From Gamsiella multidivaricata (taxonomy: Eukaryota; Mortierellomycota; Mortierellomycetes; Mortierellales; Mortierellaceae): 64,000 nt of DNA. The stretch is taken from positions 62,001 through 126,000 of the forward strand of contig NW_026251759.1 of the NCBI RefSeq assembly GCF_025024155.1. Direction: 5' to 3'. Position numbers and translations under genes: made by a program. The notes beneath the pieces are model-generated. The model worked only from the letters and a program-made list of their open reading frames with translations. It ran no database searches and was not told the origin of the DNA. This document shows positions 10,061 through 21,993 of this stretch, piece after piece (the first letter of the stretch is position 1; each line of letters begins with the position of its first letter).

Positions 10061-12190
10061 AACGCCAAATACAGCAAAGAATTTCCACGTGCATGAAGGC
10101 ATGCATAGAATTAACTCTAACTTATTGTGATCGCTATCAACTTTGGTAACTTTGACAGCGAGTCAATTGGTACTAGGACTCGGCGGTACAAGTCTTCGCA
10201 GACCTTCAACAGGTATCGCACGATCGATTACCCTGCTCCATACCAGGCAGAGGCTGCAAGTGAGATGGGCCCTGCCTAGCCTCGTATCAAAACCCCGCAA
10301 CACTGACTGCGATATTCTGTCAAACAGCGCACTCGACTCAAGGAGCATGAACCGCTTGAAGCAATGAAGTAATGCGCATGGAAGACATGGAAGAAAGTGC
10401 CCGAGAATTCCTTGGATCCCGACGCTGACTCTTTCAAGAAACAGAGGGACGTGAAGAAGAAGAAAAAGAGGACTACGCCAAAGCTAGTAAGTACCTCGAC
10501 AGGAAGGGCTGACTTGGTTCAAGTTATGAATTGGGAACATCCGATGGAGACCCTCGATGTTGGAACCGTTTCTTCCGATCTGAAACGAGCTTTGGGAGAG
10601 TTGGAATTGGGTACCCGAAATCAAGAGGTGTCTCCGGGATGTTGTTCGGGTTCCATCTGGCACCAAGCGGCAGGGACAGCGACTCATCGGGCGGTTCATT
10701 GAAAGCCTCTTTGCTTCACGCAAGCCTGATGCAACAGACAGAGATATATTGCGCAATATCTGTTCATGTGTCTCGTCCAAGATCGAAGTCGTGAGAAGGG
10801 TCGATGTGGGTGATCATGATGGACAGGAGGAAGAAAAAGAGGAGAAAGTGGACAAGGATGATGATGACCCAGGACGCAAGGACTCAGGTCACCTACGCTT
10901 CCATACTGTGCTACTCCAGCATCTCTACGCAGGCGATCCCATAATTACGACGAATGTAGTTGGTAAGCAGGTCCAGCAGTTTATCGATCGAGCAGCGGAC
11001 CTTGGGCTGCTGCAGAGAAGGAATAATAGGGCTGTGGTCGTGACTAGGAAGCCATACCTTGATACGGTTCTGCTCCGCTCTGTTGCCTCGCAGTTGTCCA
11101 GTGAAATCACAGAAGCGGCAGCAGTGAGTTCGAGAAAAAGGAAGAGTACAAAATTTGTATTCTGTCGCTACATGCATGCCAGTAGAGGCCAGCTGTAAGA
11201 ACGGCAATACTAATAGGCAATTCGTCTATAATAAATAAAGACTTTGAAGACGAAGGGTCTCATACCAGATGGATCACATACAGAGATCGATCAGGGCATC
11301 TCAGCAATCGAGAAATTCGTACTTTTGAACCATTCTACCGCCAGACGGCCTCACTAATGGGCACAGAGCAGCCTTTCATGTCGTTCTCTGAGCGAGAGCT
11401 CGGTACCTTGTTTTGGCAAAACGCTGCGCTGAAGAAAAAAACTTCAAGAGTTAGTACTGGTGGACTTTGAGAGCAAGAACACCATTCCCGCCTGGGGTGA
11501 CCTAATCGATTGGTTTGGGCAGAAGCCTCCTGGGTTCCTTATCATAGAGAGGCTTTCGAATGTCGGCAGGTGTGAGCCACGCGAATGACCGAGGAATTTC
11601 TAGGATTCGACGTCCTTGATGGACCTGAGCATGATGCGAGAACACGTTTAATCCATCTGGCAGGCCAATTTCAATCCTATGACTTACGAGGGACGCAGCT
11701 ATGTTCACCGAGGCTCCATTAGGACAGACGGTTTCCGCCTTCATCTGTCGGCTTTCAAGTTAAAAAACAGCAGTCTGCTAGATACAGGCGACTCCCACAG
11801 AATGTCTTGCCCTTTCGAAAATCACATCCACAGTTGGAAGAGTGAATTTTTACTTGACCGAGGTCCAAAGCATTGTGAAGACCTAGAAGGATGTCACCGA
11901 CCTTTGGGGATGTGCACCAGATCAAACCAAGGTCCTGGGTCTCGATCTCGGCCAAGCCTGTGTTGTCGGAGCCAGCGCGTTACTGCCAAAGATCGATGAT
12001 TCCGGCAGTACGACAACGGGGTCTGGAAGAATGGATGATGATGTCGACATGAGTAGCTCTTCCGAGGATACAACCCCTACTCCCATTCCTCCCACCTATT
12101 TTCGCAGCCATTTACTCCATCAACAGCGACCGCTCTATCTTCAGCCAGTAGCTTAGGACGGGTACTACCCTTGGATGTAAGATGCAAGGC
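10058..12190 (+). pseudogene. Distal half of the interrupted gene, RuvC-like (TnpB/Fanzor-like) remnant
   Basis: Coding pieces in shifting frames follow the transposon: YNAKYSKEF (10058), FNRYRTIDYPAPYQAE (about 10190), WKTWKKVPEN (10378), NWEHPMETLDVG (10528). After a frameshift near 10612 comes a long block VPEIKRCLRDVV...LLQHLYAGDP...LLRSVASQLSSEI up to about 11120. Then ISAIEKFVLL (11300), SFSERELGTLFW (11380), RGSIRTDGFRLHLSAFKL (11706) and KVLGLDLGQACVVGASALL (about 11929-11982). The SIRTDG followed by GLDLGQ layout resembles the stretch before and at RuvC motif I of TnpB/Fanzor proteins. The frame then goes straight to a tail ending LLHQQRPLYLQPVA before a TAG at 12154. Stops, frameshifts and an apparent internal loss of the later RuvC motifs make it a pseudogene. 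The family assignment of this half is inference. Confidence 0.5.
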
Positions 12191-12423
12191 CATACACAGA
12201 TGCCGGTGCAGTGGCAGCATCAGTAGTAGCAGTAGCAGCGCGGCAGGGCAAGGACGAGCACAGGCTGGAGGACGCAAGAATACGTTCAGTGACGTATTTG
12301 AGCCTGAATTGTTCTGTACTCTGGCGGTCAGGCGAAATACACCCCTGACCAGCCCGCGTCCTAGTCCTTGACAGCGTTTGCTAACTTTCACCTGCATCAC
12401 CATCCACCACCACCACCACCACC

Positions 12424-13885
12424 ATGTCTGGCGCCAACAACAGATTAGCCGTCTTCCCAACGCGAATGTAATTCCACCCTTTTTGTTGGACAGCATGACC
12501 GACTGTTGCATATTTTTTTCATTCGATCGACTTACATGGACTTGTCTTATAAAATAGGACCTTGAGTGTCATGAAGCAAAAGCTGAAGGGAGCTCAGACA
12601 GGACACAGCTTACTGAAGCGCAAGAGCGAAGCCTTGACGAAGCGCTTCCGAGACATCGTTAAAAAGATTGACGATGTAAGTGCGTGTTTTCCTGAGAAAG
12701 ACCTGCTTTGCACCTTTGTTTCTTTACCCTGCTGTGCACTCATGAGTTCGTACAAACTGACCGCCATTATCCCTGTATAATTTATCTATGGGCGTGATTG
12801 TAGGCCAAGCGTTTGATGGGCAAAGTCATGCAGGTAGCGTCGTTCTCTTTGGCCGAAGTCACGTATATCACCGGAGACATTGGTTATCAAGTTCAGGAGA
12901 GTGTCAAGAATGCACAGTTCCGCGTTCGTGCAAAGCAGGAGAACGTTTCTGGTGTCATGCTCCCTGTCTTTGAAAGTTACCAGGAAGGAACAAACGGTAT
13001 GGCATTAACCCTTGATGGAACTCGATGCATTCGAAGAGTAGGCAGCATCAGGATCGAGTACGGATACTGATCACCTGTGGCAACTTTTTAATGTATTGCA
13101 GCCAACGAGCTCACGGGTCTCGGCCGAGGCGGGCAACAGGTCCAGAAATGCAAGGACACATACATCAAAGCTGTCGAGACGTTGGTCGAGCTCGCATCTC
13201 TGCAGGTATAGTCCTATCGCTTTATTTGAGTCAACGCTTGGCACTGCAGGACACTTGTAGTATTATCCCACTCACCCCATGATACCTTCGTTTTTCTTGT
13301 CCATGTGCTTCGCTGGACCATTTGGTCATGCACAAATAGACAGCGTTCGTGATCCTGGATGAGGTGATTAAGCTGACCAACCGTCGTGTGAACGCTATTG
13401 AGCACATTATCATCCCTCGTTACGAGAACACAATCAAGCACATTATTTCAGAGCTGGACGAACAGGATCGTGAAGAGTTCTTCAGGTATGGGCGTCAAGA
13501 CCTGTTATTGAGATCCAGCCTAGTCACCCGTTATTACACAGCATGCAATGACTGACACAAGGATATTGCTGTATTTTGCGCATATAGGCTGAAGAAGGTC
13601 CAGGGCAAGAAGAAGGAGGCAGCAGCTCGTGATACCCTGGAGAGAGAATCTCGGCAGGCTGCAGAAGGTAAGAACACGCTTCAAGGAATGTCGCAGCTTG
13701 GTCACCGACACATTGTTGCTTGATGACTTACGGTATCCTTGTTTCCTACTATAGGCAAGAGCGTCGAAGAGACTGGCAAAGCCGTTGGTGGTATTGCTGA
13801 TGCTAGCGGTGGTGCGGGTGTGGATCTGTCACTGGCACAGCCTGGCGACATGTTAGGAGGCGTGGACGAGGACTTAATTTTCTAA
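12424..13885 (+). CDS. VMA8: V-type ATPase subunit D
   Basis: Seven exons (12424-12467, 12558-12675, 12804-12996, 13102-13205, 13340-13485, 13588-13667, 13755-13885) give 271 residues. The sequence matches subunit D along its length: [87 protein letters not shown] and [17 protein letters not shown]. Subunit D is the long coiled-coil central stalk that turns inside the A3B3 head of the vacuolar proton pump and couples ATP hydrolysis to proton transport. Length agrees with the family. All splice sites are canonical and every phase closes. A CAC/CCA run sits just before the ATG. Confidence 0.97.
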
Positions 13886-14211
13886 GAACGATTGTCGAAG
13901 GGTTGTATTTGACGTATAGATTCAGAGAGACTGGTCACTATGTGCGTGGCCCTTTCTCTGGCTATATGGGTACCATTTGGGGAGCCGTGCTGCTAATAAA
14001 AAGCTGAAACCGGATTCCTATTTCCCCACATGAGACAATTTTTTGTGGGGATGTGACGTGTCAATTGGATGGTCGAATCGTCGCGTCGAAGCGTCGCGTC
14101 TGTGCTCCCACGGTTGAGCTCGAGTTCCTCCTTCTTCATCCCGCTTTCTCATCTGCTCTCGCCATCACTCTGAGTGCTGATTTTCTCTTTGGACGAACGC
14201 GACCGCGAGAC
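13886..14211. other. Intergenic, 326 bp
   Basis: Spacer holding the 3' end of the V-ATPase gene and the SEC16 promoter. The SEC16 frame is open back to an ATG at 14053, but the ATG at 14212 begins a more typical protein, so the upstream part is treated as leader. Nothing else is seen. Confidence 0.5.
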
Positions 14212-17200
14212 ATGTCTCTACCCTATCGCCCTCCTCTGCAGCAGCAGCAGCGACAGCAGCCTGCCGAAGACGAACCCATTCCGTTCTTCGGTGGCCAGGC
14301 CGGTAGCAATGCATCCCCGGCTCACAGGAATGCTCCTCCGCCACGCCCACTGCAAAGAGGACCCAGTCATCAGCATTATCAATCTACTTATCATCAGCAG
14401 CAGTACCAGCAATATCCGCAGCACTCGGGAGCAGGACAGCAGCCACCAAGGCCACCCCAGTTTCAGAGACATCCACAGCAGCATCCAGATCCTTTTCCTC
14501 AGGCGCAAGCACAGCAGCAGTACCAACAGTCATCCTCACAACAGGCCCCACCACAACCACCAGCGCAACAACGACAGCAGCAATTGAACCCCTCCGAATT
14601 GGCGCCGGCCGCCGACCTGTTTGCCAGTCCTCCAACCGCTAATCGCCAGCTGCCTCACGGACCAGCCAAGCCTCAAGGATACCAGCCTCAAGCCGTGAAC
14701 GATCTCTTTGGAGTGCAGCACCAACAGCACCAGCAGCACCAGCAGCAAACCCGCCAGCAAAGCCAACAGCAGACTCAGCAGAGTGCGCTTCCTCAGCAGC
14801 AGTCGCAACAGGTGCACTATGGACAGCCTCCAGTTCGACAGCAGTCGTTCCAGAGACATCCCCATCATCCGGTACCAGTCAACCAACCATCTCAGGGATA
14901 CGGAAGCACTTCACCACTACAGACAGACAATGGCTCTATCTCATTTGGCAGTACTTCTGATCTGTTTGGTGTCTCTTCTCAGAGAACATCCGAGCACACG
15001 GCGTCTCCAAAAGTAGCAATGGCTGCAGCTGGCTCCTTTGCCAACACAGCTGGTACCCTAGGACTTCAGAGACTTCGACAGGGACATGCAGCTGCTCCTA
15101 TTTCTAGTAGCTTACATCCCAAAGGCCGCCCACCACTTCCTCCAGCCTTGCAAAAGCGACCATCTCTGACGCCCGCCTCCCAGGCCCAGCAAACCTCCTC
15201 AGCGCAGTTAGTCCCACTCCAGCTTCAACAAAATAATAACCAGCAGCAGCAGCACCACCACCACCACCAACAACAACAACAGCAGCTACAACGGCAGCAG
15301 CAAAGTCACTCGAGGCAAGCGTCCCTGTCCTCCCAGTCCCCACTTCTTCAACGCTACAGTCCCAGTACTCCGGGTCCTCATGGCTTTCCAAATACTGATC
15401 AGGCTACTACTCAGCATCAGCCGCTCTCGAGAAACACGCCAGGAACACCTCATCATGGACCGATATCAGGTCCTTCCTATGGATCTCCTCACACTAACTA
15501 TGTCCAGCCCAAGACACCATCGCTGTCTGCGTCTCGTGCCGCGTCCATTGTCCCCGAACACGTCTCTCAAGACCAACAGTTGACCCCGCCCCTTACGCAG
15601 ACACCGTACATTGGTGCTCTTAAATCGCAGTTCGGATCGACAGCGCATCTTCTCGAGCCCTGCCCGTTTCCGGAATGCACTGGGGAGAATAAACCTCAGG
15701 CAAAATTTTGCTCGGAATGCGGTCGTTCTATCTCAATGGCCAGTCGTTCAGCTACCCCTTCGTTACTGCATCGATCCGAGCTCATTTCTCACCAGGAACC
15801 AGTGGCGACCAGTCTGGCTAGAATGAGCTCATATTTTGGGGACCAAAGCCAATACGAATCTCATCAGTCCCCTGAGAATCAGCAGCAGCAGCCGTATGAC
15901 CCTGCTTTTGGACAATATCTGGACCAGCAGTCCTCGCCGTCCGATCAGTCCAACTATATACCGGAACCTGCACCAGTTGCACCAGAACCGGAGCGCATCA
16001 ATGATTCGCTCAATAGGCATCTGGGGTATCCTATTGTTGCTTTCGGGTTCGGAGGTATGTGGATGATGCCTGTCTCTGTGGTATTGCTGCATGATAGTCT
16101 ATTGCATTATCCCTCAGTTTGACTAATAGCTAGCCTTCCATCGGAACTATTCCAGGCAATATTGTAAGCTGGTTCCCGTGCACTCAACACAACCATGACT
16201 CCAGGGCATTGAAGGTTCAGAAAATCAGTGACCTCATTCCTGTTGATACCGTCATCGCCAACTATCCGGGGCCACTTTTGAACGACAGCTCAGTTCAGTT
16301 GAAGAACAAGCGGAAGGAACTGCTGAAGCTCATTGAAGACAAGATAAGCGAGCTTGGCCAGGCACAGGACAAGGGCATTTTTGACGCCCACCGCGTTTTG
16401 ATTTGGAAACTCTTCAAAGTCATGTTTGAGCAAGACGGCACGCTCGTCGGAGGGTATGTTTCCTCGCGCAGCACCAGCAGGGCTGACAGAAATGTACACG
16501 GAGTTGATATGGAGTAACTAATTGGTGGCCACGTCCTTCCTCGTCATAGTTCAAAGATAGACGAGGCTGTAAAGATTGTTTTGGCATCCATTCCAATAAC
16601 GAAGATTCCATTGCCATCAATACATCAGAAGAGCGCAGAGGAAATCTCGGCTTCTGTCGATGCTCTCCAAGAGATTCTTCGCCAGGGCGACCTTGCGGCA
16701 TCAGTTCGACATGCCATTGAGTCGCATCTGTGGGCCCACGCTCTAGTGATCAGTAGCCATGGCGACCGCGAATTGTGGAAGGAGGCCGTTAACGGATTTG
16801 TGAGCCACGAGCTGTCTGGACAGGATGGATTGCATGCAAATGGGCGTGCGTCTTTGCGTGTCCTATATAGCTTGTTCTCTGGCCAGTCAGAGAAGGCAGC
16901 ATTGGAATTGATTCCACAGGACTTAAGGGCACAGTACCTCGAGAACACTAGCGACCTTTCTACACAGACCAAAATCCCACCTGAGAGTCTTGTTCAATGG
17001 CGCGATACGCTGATCCTGATCTTGTCCAATCGCACCGAGGGTGACCAGGCAACCATTAACGCTTTGGGTAACTTGCTCATGAAGGAAGGCTGGGTTGAAG
17101 CTGCCCATATCTGCTATCTTCTCTCGCCTCAATTCTCAGTTCATTCAGGGCCCGACACTTCTCATGTCAGCATGGTCCTTCTTGGAGCGAGCCATAGCCC

Positions 17201-20030
17201 GCATACTATCTATCCGTACTACAAGAATGTCGAGTCCTTCCAGAAGACAGAGATCTACGAGTTTGGGTGCGCATTGAAGAGCTCAGGGGCGACTGGTGGG
17301 CTTCCCTTCCTTCAGGCCTACAAGTTGATCTATATCTGGTCCCTACTGGACCAGGGAATGTTTTCGGAAGTTGCAAGGTATGGACCATCCCAGCCAGGAT
17401 GATGGAATATGTTTTTTATGCGGCGTCTAATTTGTTGTTGATTTATACCATAGATATCTTGAGTCAGTAGAGATGATTGTCAAGTCCCAAACAAAAGGAT
17501 CGCCATACTACAACTCTACCTTCCATGCTCAACTAAACGATGCCATCGAGCGCCTGGCAGGAAGTGTGCATGCCGCCCATGCTGGGTAAGTTTTTGTGGT
17601 TTGTATACTTTTCACAACTTCTGGTTCACCATCTCATACTGCACATGTCCAATGCTATAGGCCCTGGCTGTCCAAGAAAACTCCTCAACCAACAACCGAC
17701 ACCGTCTTTAATGCCTTCAAAAGCGAATCAATGGAGCACAATGCACGAGCTCATGACCAGGCACAGCATGCAACTTCCGTTGAAAATTCACTTTCGGTCG
17801 ACCCATCGCCTCAGATACTCGCAGGGCAAACGCACCGCGTTGATCCTAGTCCTGTTGCTGCTGGCGCTGAGGCTGGCTCTGAAGACCAACATTATGACGG
17901 TGACAATGCCAAATCTCACATTCTGACCGACCCTAACATGGGATATGAGCATGGCGAGCAAGGACATGCGTACGATGCTTTTCAGCAGTATGGGGCTGAT
18001 TACGGTCAGGCATCTACAGGGGAGCATCAGGACCACGAACAACAGAGCCAAAGTGCGGTATATTATGGAGGAGAGCAAGGAGAGCAGGAACAGAATCAAA
18101 CCTATGCTCAATACGACACTTTGAACGCCAGTCATGATCATCACGATGACAATACATCGGCTGTTCCCAATTCGGTTTTGTCAACGCAGGCCGTTGCAGG
18201 ATCCGTGCAGCGCTCGCCCGAGGACCTGCATGGAACAGTGTTAGGTCATGAAATGCAGGACTCTGAGTTTGATGGCGGTTATGCTCCATATAGTGAGGGC
18301 TCGTATGACGTTACTCGTCAGGATACTGCTGTCTACCAGGATGGTGAATACCAAGAGCAGCAGCCCCATGTTGAGGCTGAACAAGCCCATGAAAACACCT
18401 CTACCTACGACGTCTCGAACCAATACTACCATCAGGACCAAGAACCTTATCAGGCAAATCTGGATTATACGACAGACCAGGATCTTGGTGCCCAGTACAC
18501 AGATCCCAACCCTCGACGAGCCGACGACTACACCCACGTCCAAACCTCACAACAGGACCAGCACGATGCAGCCCCCCATACAGATGCCGCATCTGCTGAT
18601 GAGCCGACAATGGAGCAGCAGGCTGCACATGCCCCAGAGGACGATCAAAAGTACGCGATCCAGGATAAGCAGTATCATCAAGGACAGGACCCACAGACCG
18701 CTAAACATGGATCAGAGCTACAGCATTCAGGCTACGAGGGAGCTGACCACGACAATGCAAGTTTTCAGCAGCAGGGCGGATACGATCCTCAGGGCTATAG
18801 CTACGAAGGACATCATCAGGATGCTGAACATCAACAGGGGCAGTATCCGCAGGGCGAATACCAGCAAAGCAGCTATCATGAGGGCGGTTACCAGCAAGGA
18901 GACTACGCGCAAGTCAGCCACCAGGGGGGAGAGTACCAGAACAATGACTATCAAACCGGAAACAATCAACAAGAGGACTACCAGCAGGGCGGTTATCATC
19001 AGGGTGACTATCAACAGGGTAACTACCACCAAGGAGAGTATCAGCAAGGAGAGTACCAGTCTGGACAATATCAGCAGTATCAGGAGGGCGATTACACCCA
19101 AGCGGAGCATCAGCACGATGTATTCTCAACAAGCGACTATCAATCGAACGACAATAACCAGCAGCAAGGGCATCTTTATGCCACACAGTCTTCGACAGAA
19201 CCTGGGGTATTACCCGTCTCGAGCGAAGAAGACCCAAGCACAGCTGAATTTGCGCCTGCAGCGACCACCGGCACCGTACAGGACCTTCAAGAAGGGGACT
19301 ATGAAGAAGGACAGTTCGTTTCCTTTGGAGCTATTCCATCGTTCCCCACCTTTGGTGGCCAGCAGCAGAACAAGCAAGTAGCGACATCTACATCGCAACA
19401 ACCCGACCGACAGACAGCCGGTGAGGATGTGGACGACCTTGGTATGGGCAATCAATCTCTGAGAAGAGAAAAGATCACAGCTTCAGCGCCTCCGGCCGAG
19501 GGAAGTATCAGTGCATCGCATGGTCAGCAGTCTGCGGGCACCGATGGACAGCCTGGACAGGGATCCGAAGAAGGTATGCGTGTTTGTTTTGTAATACCAT
19601 TCTTGCTGCGTTCCTACAGGCTACTTACATGAACCTTGGGTTGTCCTGCACCTACCAATCTATAGCGGGTTCCGGCTGGTGGCCAGTAATCAACCTCTTT
19701 GGCAGTGAGAAGCGCGAGCCAACTCCAAAGCCTGCCAAGGCCAACTTAAGCGAGGGATCCACGTTCTACTTTGATAATGAGCTACAGAGATGGGTCAACA
19801 AGAGCGCTCCTGACAGCCAAACTAGCACAGAGCCCTTGCCTCCCCCTCCAAAAGTACGCGCGCCTGCATCACCATCCACACCAGGACTATCTGGACCACC
19901 CGGACTACCCGGACCACTCAGACCAACTGGCGCGGCTGGTGGCCCACCACTTCCTCAGGCTAGACCAGCAGGTGGATCGACAGTACGTAGAGGTGCCCGC
20001 GCTAGATATGTTGACGTCCTCAACCCATAG
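14212..20030 (+). CDS. SEC16: SEC16, COPII coat assembly scaffold
   Basis: Six exons (14212-16054, 16156-16453, 16550-17377, 17454-17585, 17661-19573, 19666-20030) give 1792 residues. The first 600 residues are Gln/Pro-rich and disordered, with poly-Q/His runs. A compact CPFPEC...CSECGRS zinc-ribbon-like motif sits near residue 485. Residues about 605-1140 form the central conserved domain (HLGYPIVAFGFGG, KISDLIPVDTVIANYPGPL, HLWAHALVISSHGDRELW, ALGNLLMKEGWVEAAHICYL), which folds as an ACE1 element and binds Sec13. A long Gln/Tyr/Gly-rich repeat follows, then a C-terminal GWWPVINLFGSEKREP motif and a proline-rich end. Sec16 marks ER exit sites and organises COPII assembly on the cytosolic face of the ER. 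Confidence 0.95.
15239..15303 (+). repeat. CAG/CAC low-complexity tract in SEC16
   Basis: Runs of CAG, CAA and CAC encode an uninterrupted stretch of glutamines and histidines. Several shorter CAG runs lie across 14230-14810. Confidence 0.85.
18766..19090 (+). repeat. Degenerate GxYQQ repeat in SEC16
   Basis: About 20 imperfect copies of a six- to seven-residue unit (QQGDYQ, QQGEYQ, HQGGYQ) are encoded in tandem. The DNA period is 18-21 bp. Tyr/Gln/Gly-rich repeats of this kind are typical of condensate-forming regions. Confidence 0.8.
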
Positions 20031-20297
20031 TGGCGAGTTCGGCAAACTATTCAAATAATACGGCTTTGTTGATGCCAATGCATTGTGCATACAACATTAG
20101 ACATGACGCTGAACTTGTTCCTTGCTATCTTTGACCGCACAAGTGCTTGATTTCATTTATTATTCTACATTCTCTGTTGCGATTGAACTCGGAGTGTTTA
20201 AGGCTCAATCCTGATCCTGGTCCCAACACAGATCCCGATACCAATTCCGATCCTGATCCTGATCCTTATCGGTAAATTGCCCATATTACCGAGCACT

Positions 20298-21130
20298 TTA
20301 TTGTGCCTTAACCTCGAGCTCACTGACGCGCAAAAGGGTGTGCAGGGGCTTGATATGGTAACGTCTCTGGAAGTGCTTTCTCCTCTTCTTCTTGAAGGTC
20401 TCGACGATCTTCCCTTTGGGCTGCTCAATGACGGTAGCCTTGATGGAGTAGTACTCGGGTGAGATATAAGGCTTTCCTTGGATGGCATAGTCCTTTGAGC
20501 CCAATTCCTTGATCTGGTTAAGTTCAATAACATCGCCCAGCTGCACATCCTTGAGTCGATCGAGGACAATGATATCGTTTTTGGTGATCAAATAAGGGCG
20601 GTTCTTGATCTCGGCAACGGCATAATAACGAAGTTGATCACGGAGCAAGTTGACGGGTGACGATGATGATGAGTTGGATGGTGTGCTAGAGGATGTTGAA
20701 GGCACTGCTCCTGCTACTGGTGATGCTGTAGATGATGTTGGTGTAGCTATATCAAGGTGAAAAAAAAAAAGAAACCGCGTGCAGTGGTTAGATAGGGTTC
20801 CATACAATAGAAGACGAGGTTGACATGTTCCTGATGAGTTGTGGTTATCTTATATTACCTTGCGACGCAACAGAAGTAGTAGAGATGAGTCTGAAGGAAG
20901 AGGTAGCGACAACTAGTTCAGGAAATAAGCGATAGGCAGACCGGGTATCGATTAGCGATATTGTCCAAGAGTTCCGTGTACAACTTGGCACCACTGTGTC
21001 CTCCGGTGATGTCGACGTTGGCGATTCGCTCCGACAGATTTCTAAAGCCTGCGCAAGTTGGCGCGTGTCAATTACCGGTGTTAGTGCGTTGTGCAGCGCC
21101 GACCAGGCGACTCGAGAGCGTCCTGAGCAT
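20298..21130 (-). CDS. MRPL21: Mitochondrial large-subunit ribosomal protein bL21m
   Basis: Three exons on the minus strand (21130-21076, 21041-20859, 20746-20298) encode 228 residues. The start MLRTLSSRLVGAAQRT is a typical mitochondrial presequence: basic, hydroxylated, no acidic residue. The second exon and the start of the third form a Ser/Thr-rich spacer. The bL21 domain fills the last 105 residues: YYAVAEIKNRPYLITKNDII at the front, KDVQLGDVIEL in the middle and the diagnostic KKKRRKHFQRRYHI plus TLLRVSELEV at the end. bL21 binds 23S-type rRNA in the large subunit. It converges with SEC16, 267 bp apart. The exon 2 acceptor at 21042-21043 was picked because it alone keeps the frame open. 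Confidence 0.92.
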
Positions 21131-21993
21131 GGTTGTGGTTTGTGTGTGATGTGAAAGAAGACAACGGGGGCGCTTGCACCAGGGCGGAAAGCTGTTCAAT
21201 TGTTTACGCTTGGTTGGATTTAAGGTATTAGTTGTGACCTTGAATTTATTTCCATGAACAAATTGGCAGTGATTAGGGAAAACACAGTGTGTCTCAGGCG
21301 CGTGGTGCGCCATAGCTGACCCCTAGACATTTTATGCACCGCCTACGATTCACTACCAAGATGTGAAGCAGTGACTGGCCGTATTGTTGTAAGAAAAATT
21401 GAATAAAGAAGTCGTCCTTAAAGGAGTCCTGGACCTGTTGGACCTTTGAGATCGATCGCTTTTCTTTCAATTTGTAGCAGACAGAGGGCCGGTCTAGACA
21501 GGCACCTCGAATTCATGGCTAGCAACGTGTCCAGCAGGAGACACTCCTTCTGGTTCATATTGTTTGCTATGCACACAGTCTGTCGCCGCTATATACAAAC
21601 ACAGCAATGGACACAAGTAATAAAATGCAGGATCAGTTCTTTAATCCAGTTGATGGCTGTACAAACCGGTACTTAATTAATAACAAGGAGCAGGAGTTGT
21701 CGTCCTTGTGGACACGGATAAAAAAATGACGTTACATGCCGATTGGAGATCTCGGAGCTGCGGCGTGCAGGCAAATGGAGCATTTTTTCCCTGGGAACAC
21801 CAAAAAAAAAAAAAAAAAAAGCCATTCTTGGGATACACAAAACTTTCGCCATTCAACACAACAAACACTTCTTCTTGTCTTGGTTGCCCTATTATACCCC
21901 TATTATACCCCTAATATACCCCTAATATACCCTCTGCTGTCACTCTCCCGCCTATTACCTCTTTCAAGTCGTAAATAGCCGCAATCGCTTCTC
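21131..21993. other. Intergenic, divergent promoter region
   Basis: 863 bp between bL21m (minus) and the first ABCC transporter (plus). It contains an A-run near 21806-21823 and an 11-bp tandem repeat at 21887-21932. Short open frames here show no family resemblance. Confidence 0.5.
21887..21932. repeat. 11-bp tandem repeat (CCCCTAATATA-like), about four copies
   Basis: Two CCCTATTATAC units are followed by two CCCTAATATAC units about 60-100 bp upstream of the ABCC start codon. Confidence 0.85.

Noticed and set aside
7561..10065. TTAA target duplication for the piggyBac-type element
   Set aside because: No TTAA is found at either junction; only TA fits both sides.
14053..14211. Extended N-terminus of SEC16
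   Set aside because: The frame is open, but the extension is not Gln/Pro-rich like the rest and the ATG at 14212 starts a typical protein.
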